DNA from: an uncultured Clostridia bacterium | Lineage (GTDB): Bacteria; Bacillota; Clostridia; Christensenellales; Borkfalkiaceae | Direction: 5' to 3' | DNA: 64,000 bases | Assembly: GCA_944354035.1 (NCBI GenBank) | Contig: CALVPS010000002.1 | Coordinates: forward strand, 1-64,000 | Part shown: in pieces, positions 35,155 to 45,496 of the stretch | Numbering within the stretch: the stretch's first letter is position 1 | Layout: every line of letters starts with the position of its first letter | Position numbers and translations under genes: made by a program | The notes under the pieces: model-generated | Told to the model about the DNA's origin: nothing | Seen by the model: only the letters and a program-made list of their open reading frames with translations | The model's database searches: none

Positions 35155-36492
35155 ATGTTTTCCGAAACGGACCTCTTTCGAGACGGGTGTTACATGATCG
35201 GGATCGGCGGCGTCAGCATGAGTGCGCTTGCGCGGCTGCTGCGTGACCGAGGCGTGCGTGTACGCGGGTGCGACGCAAGGGCAAGTACCTTTACGGATAT
35301 GCTTGTGCGGAACGGTATTCCCGTGTGCATCGGTCGGGAGGAGATCGCGGAAGGCACAGTGGTCTATACCGAGGCCGTGGACGTCCACGGCGAACAGCTC
35401 GGGCAGGCGAAACGGGCGGGAAAACGTCTGCTTTCGCGTGCGGAACTTTTGGGCAGGATCGCGGAGGAATATCCGTGCGTCCTGTCCGTTGCGGGCTGTC
35501 ACGGGAAGACTTCCGCAACGTCGATGCTGGCGCACGTCTTAATGCATGCCGGACAGCGGTTTACCTGCCACATCGGCGGGGAGGACCGTGCGTTCGGCAA
35601 TTATTTTACGGCGGGGGACGAAGTGTTTCTGACCGAAGCGTGCGAATTCAGGCGGAGTTTTTTGCGCCTGCGCAGCGATATCGCCGTTATTCTGAATACC
35701 GACCTCGATCATACCGACTGCTACCGCAGCCGAGGCGAGCTGTTGAAGGCCTATGCGCAGTTTGGCCCGTCGGCGGAGTCGGTCGTCGTAAACGCGGACG
35801 ATCCGGGCGCGCGCACCCTGCCGCATGCGCTGTCGTTCGGGCGGTATGCGGGCGACATCCGCGCAGTCGATCTGTTTGAAAAGGACGGGAAGTTCACCTT
35901 TACCGTGGCGGAGGGCGGGGTGCCCGTCGTGCGCATTGCGCTGCGCGTGTTCGGACAGATGCAGACGGAAAACGCGCTTGCCGCTTACGCCGCCGCAAAA
36001 TTGTACGGGATATCGCCGCAGACGATAAAGGAGGGACTGGAACATTTTTACGGCGTAAAGCGCAGGTTCGAGCCGGTCGGAAGCATGGGCGGGATCCCCG
36101 TCGTATGCGATTACGCGCATCACCCGCGCGAGATCGCGGCTGCCTATGCCGCAGCGCGCGCCATTTGCTCCGGAACGGTGCGTACCGTGTTCCAGCCGCA
36201 CACATACACGCGTACGCGCGATCTTTTGGAAGAGTTTGCGGCGGTACTGAAGACGATGGAATCGCCCGTTGTCTATCGTACCTACGCGGCGCGGGAGGAG
36301 TATCTTCCGGAGGGCAGCGCGGTCACGCTGGCAAGTCGCGTACCGGAGGCGCTGTATGTGCAGTCGCCGCAAAATTTAAAAAAGCGCCTGACGGAACTGT
36401 GTCGCGCAGACGATCTGATCCTCGTGCTCGGTGCGGGCGATATATACGATGTCGCGCTCTCGCTCGCGGACGAGGCGCGGCGGCGGGCATAA
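35155..36492 (+). CDS. murC: UDP-MurNAc:L-alanine ligase
   Basis: 445 aa, adds L-Ala to UDP-MurNAc. IGIGGVSMSALA nucleotide-sensor start, P-loop GCHGKTSATSM, EACEFRRSFL, YAHHPREI, FQPHTYTR and LGAGDIYDV are all MurC-type. It is located 20 kb from the dcw cluster. No ribosome site precedes the ATG; a -10 box 5 nt upstream suggests a leaderless mRNA. Internal ATG 35194 would remove the start of the Rossmann strand's lead-in and has a weak site. Confidence 0.93.
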   Translation: MFSETDLFRDGCYMIGIGGVSMSALARLLRDRGVRVRGCDARASTFTDMLVRNGIPVCIGREEIAEGTVVYTEAVDVHGEQLGQAKRAGKRLLSRAELLGRIAEEYPCVLSVAGCHGKTSATSMLAHVLMHAGQRFTCHIGGEDRAFGNYFTAGDEVFLTEACEFRRSFLRLRSDIAVILNTDLDHTDCYRSRGELLKAYAQFGPSAESVVVNADDPGARTLPHALSFGRYAGDIRAVDLFEKDGKFTFTVAEGGVPVVRIALRVFGQMQTENALAAYAAAKLYGISPQTIKEGLEHFYGVKRRFEPVGSMGGIPVVCDYAHHPREIAAAYAAARAICSGTVRTVFQPHTYTRTRDLLEEFAAVLKTMESPVVYRTYAAREEYLPEGSAVTLASRVPEALYVQSPQNLKKRLTELCRADDLILVLGAGDIYDVALSLADEARRRA

Positions 36493-36511
36493 TACCCGCC
36501 GCCGCGCTTTT
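36475..36511 (+). terminator. murC terminator overlapping the stop codon
   Basis: Perfect 13-bp GC-rich stem (475-487 with 495-507) and T4. The murC TAA (36490-36492) lies in the loop. Confidence 0.8.
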
Positions 36512-36525
36512 GCATTGCCCGACGC

Positions 36526-37668
36526 CTAAAACTCCGGCGTCGATTTTTTTTGTTCGCAGGCAAAGACGTAATCGATAAACTGCCTGGCGCGGCGCGGCGA
36601 CCGCCCGCCGCGCAGCAGCGCCCAGCGCTCTGCCAAAGCAAACAGCGTCTGCTGCGGCGTTGTAAGCCCTGTATCCGCCGCAAGATCTGCCACGATGCGC
36701 AGATATTCTTCCTTGTTGACGGCGGCAAACAGCACGGTGATACCGAAGCGGTCGGAGAGGGACAACAGTTCTTCCTCGCTGTCGCCCATATGCACGCTGT
36801 TCATGCGGGAATCGAAATTTTCTTCCACGATGTGCCTGCGGTTGCTGGTTGCAACGATCATGACGTTTCCGACGTGGCCCTCCATGCTTCCCTGCAGGGC
36901 GGCCTTAAGGGTGGAGACGCGGTCATCGCTTTCGCGGAGCGAAAAGTCGTCGATGAACACGACAAACTTCATGGGGATCGCGGCAAGTTTTGTCTTCAGC
37001 GCAGGGAGCGACAGAATATTTTCCTTGGAAATTTCCACAAGACGCAGTTTTTTATCGGCAAAAAGGTTGACCGCCGCATGAACGGTGGAGGACTTTCCCG
37101 TGCCGCGGTCGCCGTACAGCAGCATGTCGGCATAGGGAAGGCCGGAGACGAAATTTTCAATGTTATCCGTCACCTGCGCCTTTTCGCTTATGTAGCCCTT
37201 GAGGTCGTCCATTGTGACCGCCGACGGCGCGCTGACGGGAACGAGTTCCCCGTCGAGGTAGCGGAAGGAGCTGCAAAAGAGAAATCGCCCGTAGCCGTTC
37301 TGACGATAATAATCCGCAAGGCGTTCGGCGGCATGCTTGTCCCAACCTTTAAACAGCGTCGGCGTTGTTCCGATCAAAAATCCGCGCGGACGCAGGGAGA
37401 GGGCTCTTCCGATGAGGGAAAGATCGTTTGCGACGGCGGTGCGGACAAGCTCCGATACCCCGACGCCTGCGGCACAGCTGCGCGAAAAGATATTTTCGTC
37501 CGACAGAACGGCCCGTGCGATCCGTTCGGCGAAGGCGCCTTCGCTGCCGTCCGCGTACAGAAGACGCAAAAAGTCGGTATCCGCTTTTCCCGCATGCAGC
37601 CGCGAAAAGGCGTTGATCAGCGGATCGCGCAAGATCCCGTGATAAATTGTAAGATGATCCAAACGCAT
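36526..37668 (-). CDS. DUF815-family AAA+ ATPase
   Basis: 380 aa cytoplasmic ATPase. Walker A GDRGTGKSS near residue 188, Walker B VVFIDDFSL near residue 239 and a sensor-like VATSNRRH; the N-terminal 160 residues are helical and family-specific. Biological role is not established for this family. It converges with murC; the expected DUF815 core PYADMLLYGDRGTGKSS is well conserved. Confidence 0.85.
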   Translation of the reverse strand: MRLDHLTIYHGILRDPLINAFSRLHAGKADTDFLRLLYADGSEGAFAERIARAVLSDENIFSRSCAAGVGVSELVRTAVANDLSLIGRALSLRPRGFLIGTTPTLFKGWDKHAAERLADYYRQNGYGRFLFCSSFRYLDGELVPVSAPSAVTMDDLKGYISEKAQVTDNIENFVSGLPYADMLLYGDRGTGKSSTVHAAVNLFADKKLRLVEISKENILSLPALKTKLAAIPMKFVVFIDDFSLRESDDRVSTLKAALQGSMEGHVGNVMIVATSNRRHIVEENFDSRMNSVHMGDSEEELLSLSDRFGITVLFAAVNKEEYLRIVADLAADTGLTTPQQTLFALAERWALLRGGRSPRRARQFIDYVFACEQKKSTPEF

Positions 37669-37752
37669 CGTGGCGATCTCCGTTGTTTTTTTGCATTATA
37701 ATTGATTGCGCCAAAAAAAGCAACCGAATGTAAAAAAATATTCGCGCAACAC

Positions 37753-37782
37753 TTGACGAAAACGGCGGCAGGGGGGTATAAT
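37753..37782 (+). promoter_or_regulatory. ilvC promoter
   Basis: TTGACG (37753-37758), 18-bp spacer and TATAAT (37777-37782), 28 bp before ATG. The leader is too short for a T-box or peptide attenuator. Confidence 0.75.
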
Positions 37783-37810
37783 AAAAAGAAATCAGTTCGG
37801 AGGAAATGGT

Positions 37811-38860
<1,050 letters not shown>

Positions 38861-38865
38861 ACAAA

Positions 38866-38901
38866 GAACGGTCTCCGATCGCGGTCGGGGGCCGTTTTTT
38901 T
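38866..38901 (+). terminator. ilvC terminator
   Basis: AACGGTCTCCGA pairs imperfectly with TCGGGGGCCGTT and is followed by T7. Confidence 0.8.
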
Positions 38902-39168
38902 GTATAAGTGTAAATCTGCGCCGTGTCGTACGCGCTGCGTTCGGGAATGTGCCGCTTTTGCGGATAGGCAAGACGGGCCGCCGCAAAAAACCGCGGGGCG
39001 ATTTTTTTGTAATCGGCCGCGGCGCGGCGCCCGTGGATTGCAAAGAGAATAAACGTACGTGCGCTCCAAAGCCGTTTACGGGCGGGGCGTCCCGGGTCAT
39101 CTTGCGCCATTGTGGCGTTTTTGTCGTAAAATTTTTTAAAAAAGCGGGCAAAAAATGCAAAATGGGTA
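38902..39168. other. Intergenic DNA between ilvC and the glg locus
   Basis: No gene recognised. It includes a weak CGCCA/TGGCG hairpin followed by T5 near 39105-39125, then AT-rich DNA leading to the glg promoter. Confidence 0.45.
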
Positions 39169-39197
39169 TTGAAACCCATCGCAAAATATAGTATAAT
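39162..39197 (+). promoter_or_regulatory. glg operon promoter with palindrome over the -35
   Basis: TTGAAA (39169-39174), 17-bp spacer and TATAAT (39192-39197). ATGGGT-N6-ACCCAT (39162-39179) is centred on the -35 and looks like a repressor operator; the regulator is unknown. Confidence 0.65.
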
Positions 39198-39271
39198 ATG
39201 GTCGATGCGTAACGGATATTTTCCGTTTGCGCGAAAACGATAAGGGGTAATCGGCTTTGAAAGGAGACGCG

Positions 39272-41251
39272 ATGCAAAAGAAATTGACGAATGAAGTTCC
39301 CCACGGAACAGATTTCCCGCTGTATTTGTATCATCACGGCAAAAACGATCGGATCTACGAACTGTTCGGCGCACACAAAGAGGTGCGCGACGGTAAGGAG
39401 GGCTATGTCTTTCGTGTGTGGGCGCCGCACGCCCGCAGCGTGTCCGTCGTGGGCGATTTTAACGATTGGAACGTAAATTGCAATGTAATGTATCGTATGA
39501 TCGACGGGGAGAGCTTTGAGCTGTTCATCCCCGACTTAAAGCAGTTCGATACCTATAAGTACTGCATCACCGCGCAGGACGGACGGCAGCTGATGAAGGC
39601 GGATCCCGTGGGCTTTCATACGGAGACGCCGCCTGCAACGGCCTCGAAATTGTATGAACTGGACGGCTACGTCTGGCAGGATGCCGAATATTTCAACGGC
39701 CTGAAAAAGAAAAACATTTTTACCTCGCCGATGAACATCTACGAGGTAAATCTGCTTTCGTGGCGTCGGCATGCGGACGGTAACTTTTATTCCTACCTCG
39801 ATCTTGCGCGCGAGCTCGTTCCGTATGTAAAGGAAATGGGCTATACGCATGTGGAATTTATGCCCGTGACGGAGTTCCCGTTCGAGGGGTCGTGGGGATA
39901 TCAGGTGACTGGCTATTACGCAGTTACTTCGCGCATGGGAACGCCGAAAGACTTTATGTACCTGGTCGACAGTTTCCATCGGGCGGGGATCGGCGTCATT
40001 TTGGATTGGGTGCCTGCGCATTTCCCCAAGGACGCGCCCGGCCTGTACGAATTTGACGGTCAGCCGCTGTACGAGAGCAGTCAGTGGGATAGAATGGAGC
40101 ATAAGAGCTGGGGCACGCGCCGCTTCGATTACGGCAGAAACGAAGTGCTCTCTTTCCTCATTTCCGACGCCTGCTTCTTCTTCGATAAATATCACGTGGA
40201 CGGACTGCGCGTAGACGCCGTTGCCTCCATGCTCTATCTCGACTACGACAAGCGTCCCGGGGAATGGGTCCCCAATATCTACGGCGAAAACAAAAACCTG
40301 GAGGCGATCGCCTTTTTGCGCAAACTCAACGAAGCGGTATTTTTGCGCTTCCCTTACGCGCTGATGATCGCAGAGGAGTCGACGGCCTGGGGTCTTGTTA
40401 CAAAGCCGGGGTCGGTCGGCGGGCTCGGATTCAACTTTAAGTGGAACATGGGCTGGATGAACGATATGCTCTCGTATATCTGTTTAAATCCTTATTTCCG
40501 TTCGTATAATCACAGCAAGCTGACATTTTCGATGATGTACGCCTTTTCGGAGAACTATGTTTTACCCATTTCGCATGACGAAGTGGTGCACGGGAAGTGT
40601 TCGCTGATCAATAAAATGCCCGGAACGTACGAGGAAAAATTTGCCGGCGTACGTTCGTTCCTCGGGTACATGATGGCGCATCCCGGCAAAAAACTCAACT
40701 TTATGGGGTATGAGTTCGGACAGTTCAAGGAGTGGGACTATCACGAGGGACTGGAATTTTTCCTGCGCGATACCTATGAGCTGCACGGGAAGCTTGCGCT
40801 GTTTGTAAAAGATTTAAATAAGTTTTACCTCGATACGCCCGCGATGTTCGAAGTGGAAGATTCCTGGGACGGGTTCGAATGGCTGGCGCCCGACGATGCA
40901 GACCGCAACATCGTATCGTTTATCCGCAGGGATAAACAGGGGAACGAGCTGGTCGCATTGGTTTGTTTTTCGGGCAGTGACGTGACCGATTACCGCCTGG
41001 GCGTACCCAATCGCGGTAAGTACAAGGTCGTGTTCAATTCCGACGACAAAAAATACGGCGGTGAGGGGAAACTGACCAAAAAGACGGTGACGGCGGTGAA
41101 AAAGCCTAGCCACGGAAAACCGTATTCCTTCCCGATCGCCATGCCAAAGCTCACCTGCGTATATCTCGTGCGCGAGCCGGATGTTCCGGAGAGCGAAAAG
41201 CCTAAAAAGCGGGCGGTGCGCGCGGCCGCGAAACCGGCAAAAAATAAGTAA
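39272..41251 (+). CDS. glgB: 1,4-alpha-glucan branching enzyme
   Basis: 659 aa GH13 enzyme with an N-terminal CBM48 (VWAPHARSVSVVGDFNDWN). Catalytic nucleophile Asp in GLRVDAVASM, acid Glu in MIAEEST and the transition-state Asp in ISHDEVVHGK. C-terminal 40 residues are a Lys/Ala/Pro-rich tail. Introduces alpha-1,6 branches into glycogen. ATG 39272 follows AAAGGAG. First gene of the glycogen locus. Confidence 0.95.
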   Translation: MQKKLTNEVPHGTDFPLYLYHHGKNDRIYELFGAHKEVRDGKEGYVFRVWAPHARSVSVVGDFNDWNVNCNVMYRMIDGESFELFIPDLKQFDTYKYCITAQDGRQLMKADPVGFHTETPPATASKLYELDGYVWQDAEYFNGLKKKNIFTSPMNIYEVNLLSWRRHADGNFYSYLDLARELVPYVKEMGYTHVEFMPVTEFPFEGSWGYQVTGYYAVTSRMGTPKDFMYLVDSFHRAGIGVILDWVPAHFPKDAPGLYEFDGQPLYESSQWDRMEHKSWGTRRFDYGRNEVLSFLISDACFFFDKYHVDGLRVDAVASMLYLDYDKRPGEWVPNIYGENKNLEAIAFLRKLNEAVFLRFPYALMIAEESTAWGLVTKPGSVGGLGFNFKWNMGWMNDMLSYICLNPYFRSYNHSKLTFSMMYAFSENYVLPISHDEVVHGKCSLINKMPGTYEEKFAGVRSFLGYMMAHPGKKLNFMGYEFGQFKEWDYHEGLEFFLRDTYELHGKLALFVKDLNKFYLDTPAMFEVEDSWDGFEWLAPDDADRNIVSFIRRDKQGNELVALVCFSGSDVTDYRLGVPNRGKYKVVFNSDDKKYGGEGKLTKKTVTAVKKPSHGKPYSFPIAMPKLTCVYLVREPDVPESEKPKKRAVRAAAKPAKNK

Positions 41252-41318
41252 GCAAAAGGGATTGTTCGGCACATTGTGCCGTCCAAATAAATAATAAGGA
41301 GTTTACAGGGGGTTCTTT

Positions 41319-42515
41319 ATGCAAAGAAAGAAGGAATGTGTGGCAATGTTGCTTGCGGGCGGGCAGGGGAGCCGTCTGTACGCGCTCACCAACAACATTG
41401 CAAAGCCGGCGGTTGCATTCGGCGGAAAGTATCGTATTATCGATTTCCCGCTCTCCAACTGCATCAATTCGGGCATCGATACGGTGGGCGTTCTCACGCA
41501 GTACGAGCCGCTCGAGCTGAACGAATATATCGGAAACGGGCAGCCGTGGGATCTGGACCGCGCCTTTGGCGGCGTGCACATCCTCTCGCCCTATCAGGCC
41601 AAGAAAAAGTCGTCGTGGTTCGAGGGGACGGCGAATGCCATTTATCAGAACATGCACTTCATGAAGAAGTATAATCCCGAGTATGTTCTTATCCTCTCCG
41701 GAGATCACATCTACAAAATGGATTATGCGGCCATGCTGAAGGCGCACAAGGCCACGGGTGCCGACTGTACGATCGCCGCCATCGAAGTCCCCATGAAAGA
41801 AGCTTCGCGCTTCGGGATCCTGAACACCAACGAGGACGGATCGATCTATCAGTTCGAAGAAAAACCCAAGCAGCCGAAGAGCAATCTGGCCTCGATGGGC
41901 ATCTACATTTTTACGGCGAGCAAGCTGTTCAAATACCTCGACGAGGACGAGGCAAACCCCAATTCCAGCAAAGATTTCGGCAAAGACGTGCTGCCCGCCA
42001 TGCTGAACGCCGGCGAAAAGATGTTCTCGTACCGCTTCAGCGGTTATTGGAAGGATGTAGGAACGATCTCCTCCCTTTGGGAATCGAATATGGACCTGCT
42101 CGGCGAAGATCCTGCCTTCGACGTAGGCGATGCCGATTGGAAGATCCATTCGCGGAATCCGCTTGCGCCGCCCGAATATATCGGGGACGAAGCTGTTGTC
42201 GATAACTCGCTCGTTTCGCTCGGCTGCGAGATCGAGGGCACGGTAAAAAATTCGGTGCTTTCCAGCAATGTTGTGGTGGAAAAGGGAGCCGAAGTGATCG
42301 ACAGCGTCATTATGGCCGGCGCCGTCATAAAGGCAGGCGCCAAGGTTACATATTCCATCATCGACGAAAACACGGTGGTGGAGGCGGGCGCAGTCGTCGG
42401 CGAAGATCGGAATACCGCCTCCGGCATCGCCGTTTTGGGCCGCAATATCACCATTGCCGCAGGCGTCAAGGTCGCCGCGGGACAAATACTCGATAAGGAC
42501 TATAAGGGGGAGTAA
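41319..42515 (+). CDS. glgC: Glucose-1-phosphate adenylyltransferase, catalytic subunit
   Basis: 398 aa. Nucleotidyltransferase motif [40 protein letters not shown] and [10 protein letters not shown], then a left-handed beta-helix C-terminus of hexapeptide repeats. Makes ADP-glucose. The paralogous non-catalytic GlgD follows 6 nt after the stop, implying a GlgC/GlgD heterotetramer. Confidence 0.96.
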   Translation: MQRKKECVAMLLAGGQGSRLYALTNNIAKPAVAFGGKYRIIDFPLSNCINSGIDTVGVLTQYEPLELNEYIGNGQPWDLDRAFGGVHILSPYQAKKKSSWFEGTANAIYQNMHFMKKYNPEYVLILSGDHIYKMDYAAMLKAHKATGADCTIAAIEVPMKEASRFGILNTNEDGSIYQFEEKPKQPKSNLASMGIYIFTASKLFKYLDEDEANPNSSKDFGKDVLPAMLNAGEKMFSYRFSGYWKDVGTISSLWESNMDLLGEDPAFDVGDADWKIHSRNPLAPPEYIGDEAVVDNSLVSLGCEIEGTVKNSVLSSNVVVEKGAEVIDSVIMAGAVIKAGAKVTYSIIDENTVVEAGAVVGEDRNTASGIAVLGRNITIAAGVKVAAGQILDKDYKGE

Positions 42516-42521
42516 AGTACC

Positions 42522-43640
42522 ATGGCAAATTCTGCAGTAGGCGTTATTTTTTCCAATGTACATGACGAGAATATTCCTGAACTTTCCCGTCACCGCACCA
42601 TGGCGTCTATTCCTTACGGGGGAAGATACCGCCTGATCGACTTCATGCTTTCGAATTTTGTCAATTCCGGCATTACGACGGTCGGCATCGTTACAAAATA
42701 TAACTATCAGTCGCTGATCGACCACCTGGGCAGCGGTAAAGATTGGGATCTCGCCCGTAAGGACGGCGGCATCATCCTGCTCCCGCCCTATTCGGACGAA
42801 ACAGACGCGCCGTACACCAATCGATTGGAGGCGCTGAAGGGGATCACCGGATTTTTGAACCACAGAAACGAAGAGTATGTGGTCATCTCCGACTGCGACG
42901 GGATCGCCCGGGTAGACGTAGCCGATATCGTGCGTTTCCACGAGGAGAAGGGGGCCGATATCACCATGGTATACCATGCCGAAGAGGGGCCCGTTGCGTC
43001 AAATTACTACATTACGCTTACGCCCGGCGAGGACGGTCGCATCAAGGGGGTAAAGATCAACCCGCGCATCAAGGGGAACGCCAAAAACGATGTTTATATC
43101 AACATCATGGTCATTAACCGCGAGTTCCTGATCGATATCATTCAGGACGCCGTGACGCGTGGGCTCTCCAGCTTCGGAAAGGACATTTTGGCAAAGAACG
43201 TCGATACGTTAAAAATCTACGGATATGCCTTCGGCGGGTACTATGCAGGCATCAATTCGCTGCAAAAGTACTACAAGCACAGCATGGAGCTGCTGAACAA
43301 GGATGTCCGCGACGAGCTGTTCGGCGCGCGCGATATCTACACCAAGGTCCGCGATTCGGCGCCTTCCAAGTATATCGACGGTGCCGTAGTGAAGGATTCG
43401 CTGATCTCCGACGGCTGCGTCATCGAAGGTACGGTGGAAAACTGCATCCTGTTCCGCGGCGTAAAGATCGGAAAGGGGAGCCGGATAAAAAATTCCATCA
43501 TCATGCAGGACAGTATTATCGGCTCGAATGTGGAACTTAATTGCGTCATTACCGATAAAAACGTGGTAGTGCGTGATCGGCATCACCTTTCCGGATGCGA
43601 GGAGCTGCCGTACTTTATAGCCAAGGGCAGAATGATCTGA
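42522..43640 (+). CDS. glgD: GlgD, regulatory ADP-glucose pyrophosphorylase subunit
   Basis: 372 aa paralogue of GlgC. The catalytic GGxGxRL loop is replaced by FSNVHDENIPELSRHR while IPYGGRYRLIDFMLSN and the beta-helix are kept, as in the GlgD subunits of Firmicutes that activate GlgC. Lies directly after glgC. Confidence 0.94.
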   Translation: MANSAVGVIFSNVHDENIPELSRHRTMASIPYGGRYRLIDFMLSNFVNSGITTVGIVTKYNYQSLIDHLGSGKDWDLARKDGGIILLPPYSDETDAPYTNRLEALKGITGFLNHRNEEYVVISDCDGIARVDVADIVRFHEEKGADITMVYHAEEGPVASNYYITLTPGEDGRIKGVKINPRIKGNAKNDVYINIMVINREFLIDIIQDAVTRGLSSFGKDILAKNVDTLKIYGYAFGGYYAGINSLQKYYKHSMELLNKDVRDELFGARDIYTKVRDSAPSKYIDGAVVKDSLISDGCVIEGTVENCILFRGVKIGKGSRIKNSIIMQDSIIGSNVELNCVITDKNVVVRDRHHLSGCEELPYFIAKGRMI

Positions 43641-43728
43641 CAAATTTTGTTATGATCAGCGCGCGCGGCCCGGCGTGGATGACCCGCCGGGGCCGTGGGA
43701 ATGGGGATAATTGATAAGGAGGATCGAA

Positions 43729-45360
43729 ATGAGCACCGCAAAAACTGCTGCCGGTACAAAAAAATCAACGGCAAAAAAGAAGCCCGTGATCACGGAGCCT
43801 GTCGCGGAGGTGAAAGAGCCGGCTGTCGCCGAGCAGACGGAAGAGGCTACCATTGTAAGCGTTCCGCCTGTAGAGGTCGTTGCGGACGCGGAGACGGCGC
43901 CCGTAGAAGAACCCGCACCCGAACTGCACGTCGAACCGAAAAAGAAAATTTTGTTTGTCGCCTCCGAGGCAGCGCCGTTTATCGCAACGGGCGGCCTTGC
44001 CGAGGTGATCGGCTCGCTTTCCAAGGCGATCGCCAAGGATGACACGTACGACGTCCGCGTGATCATTCCGCTCTATCAGGATATCAAAAAGGAATACCGG
44101 AAAGACTTTAAGTTTATCGGCAATATTTTTGTTCCGCTCTCTTGGAGAAATCAGTACTGCGGGATCTTTGAATACGAGGCGAATAACGTCCGCTTCTATT
44201 TCGTGGACAACGAATATTACTTTAAGCGGCCCGGTTGTTACGGCTATTATGACGACGGTGAACGGTTTGCTTTCTTCTGCCGCAGCGTCATGGAGATCCT
44301 TTCCTTCCTGGGGTTCTACCCCGATATCCTGCACTGCCACGATTGGCAGGCGGCTTTGGCGGCGCTCTATTTAAAGACGATCTATTGTTTCCGTCCAGAG
44401 TACCAGTTTATCCGCGCGGTGTTCACCATCCACAATATCGAATACCAGGGAAAATATTCGCTGGATATTTTGGAAGATCTGTTCGGCATCTCCAATCGGT
44501 TTCGCTATCTTGTGGAGTACGATCGTTGCATCAACCTGATGAAGGGCGCCATTGAATGCTGTGAACGCTTCTCTACCGTCAGCCCCACCTATGCGGGCGA
44601 GATAAAAGATCCGTATTATTCGCACGGGCTGGATCCGATCATCCGCCGCAACGAGTTTAAGCTGTGCGGGATCCTGAACGGCATCGATCCCGATTACTAT
44701 AATCCCGCCACCGATAAATCACTGTTTGCCAACTACAGCGCCGACGATCCGGGCAATAAGGCGATCTGCAAAGAGGAGTTGCAGCGCATGCTTAATCTTC
44801 CCGTAAAGCCGGATACGCCCGTCATTGCCATGATCACGCGCTTGGTGGCGCACAAGGGTCTTGACCTTGTTAAGGAAGTGATCGAGCAGGTATTGCGTCA
44901 GGACGTGCAGTTTGTGCTGCTGGGAACGGGCGATTCCGCTTACGAGAACTATTTCAGCGACCTTGCGCGCAGATATCAGGGGAAAGTCGTTTCGATCATT
45001 TCGTTCAACTCCGATCTCTCCCGTAAAATTTATGCGGGCGCCGATCTGTTCCTCATGCCCTCCAAGAGCGAGCCCTGCGGGTTGTCGCAGATGATCGCTT
45101 CGCGCTACGGCACGGTTGCGATCGTGCGCGAGACGGGCGGCCTGCGCGACAGCATTACGCCGTACGGCGCCGGCGGAAACGGATTTACTTTCCACGACTA
45201 TAATGCATACGATATGTTGTATGTGATAAACGAAGCGCTTGGCGTGTACCGCGACAAGGCGGCATGGGAGACGCTGCGCAAAAAGGCGATGGAGACCGAC
45301 TTCAGCTGGGCTACTTCTGCCAAATACTATATGGGCCTTTATATGGGGATGTTAAAATAA
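43729..45360 (+). CDS. glgA: Glycogen synthase, N-terminally extended
   Basis: 543 aa GT5 enzyme extending alpha-1,4 chains from ADP-glucose. The catalytic domain starts near residue 74 (KKKILFVASEAAPF), preceded by a Lys/Ala then Glu/Val/Pro-rich low-complexity extension absent from standard GlgA (about 475-480 aa). The ADP-glucose loop reads ATGGL (Ala86) instead of the usual KTGGL. C-terminal SKSEPCGLSQMIASRYG carries the E-x7-E-type motif. GGAGG is 6 nt before ATG. Confidence 0.93.
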   Translation: MSTAKTAAGTKKSTAKKKPVITEPVAEVKEPAVAEQTEEATIVSVPPVEVVADAETAPVEEPAPELHVEPKKKILFVASEAAPFIATGGLAEVIGSLSKAIAKDDTYDVRVIIPLYQDIKKEYRKDFKFIGNIFVPLSWRNQYCGIFEYEANNVRFYFVDNEYYFKRPGCYGYYDDGERFAFFCRSVMEILSFLGFYPDILHCHDWQAALAALYLKTIYCFRPEYQFIRAVFTIHNIEYQGKYSLDILEDLFGISNRFRYLVEYDRCINLMKGAIECCERFSTVSPTYAGEIKDPYYSHGLDPIIRRNEFKLCGILNGIDPDYYNPATDKSLFANYSADDPGNKAICKEELQRMLNLPVKPDTPVIAMITRLVAHKGLDLVKEVIEQVLRQDVQFVLLGTGDSAYENYFSDLARRYQGKVVSIISFNSDLSRKIYAGADLFLMPSKSEPCGLSQMIASRYGTVAIVRETGGLRDSITPYGAGGNGFTFHDYNAYDMLYVINEALGVYRDKAAWETLRKKAMETDFSWATSAKYYMGLYMGMLK

Positions 45361-45496
45361 GTCTTCCGGCATACAGAAGACCGCGGGAATAGGGGCTGGG
45401 TGCGTTTCCTAATTCCATCCGCCCCTCTTTCTCATGTCTTCGGTACGGCCGCCCGATCCGAAACGTCACTAATTTTTCAGGAGATAAAGCAAATTC

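Noticed and set aside
37741-37810. T-box or leader-peptide attenuator for ilvC
   Set aside because: Only about 20 nt separate the predicted transcription start from the SD.
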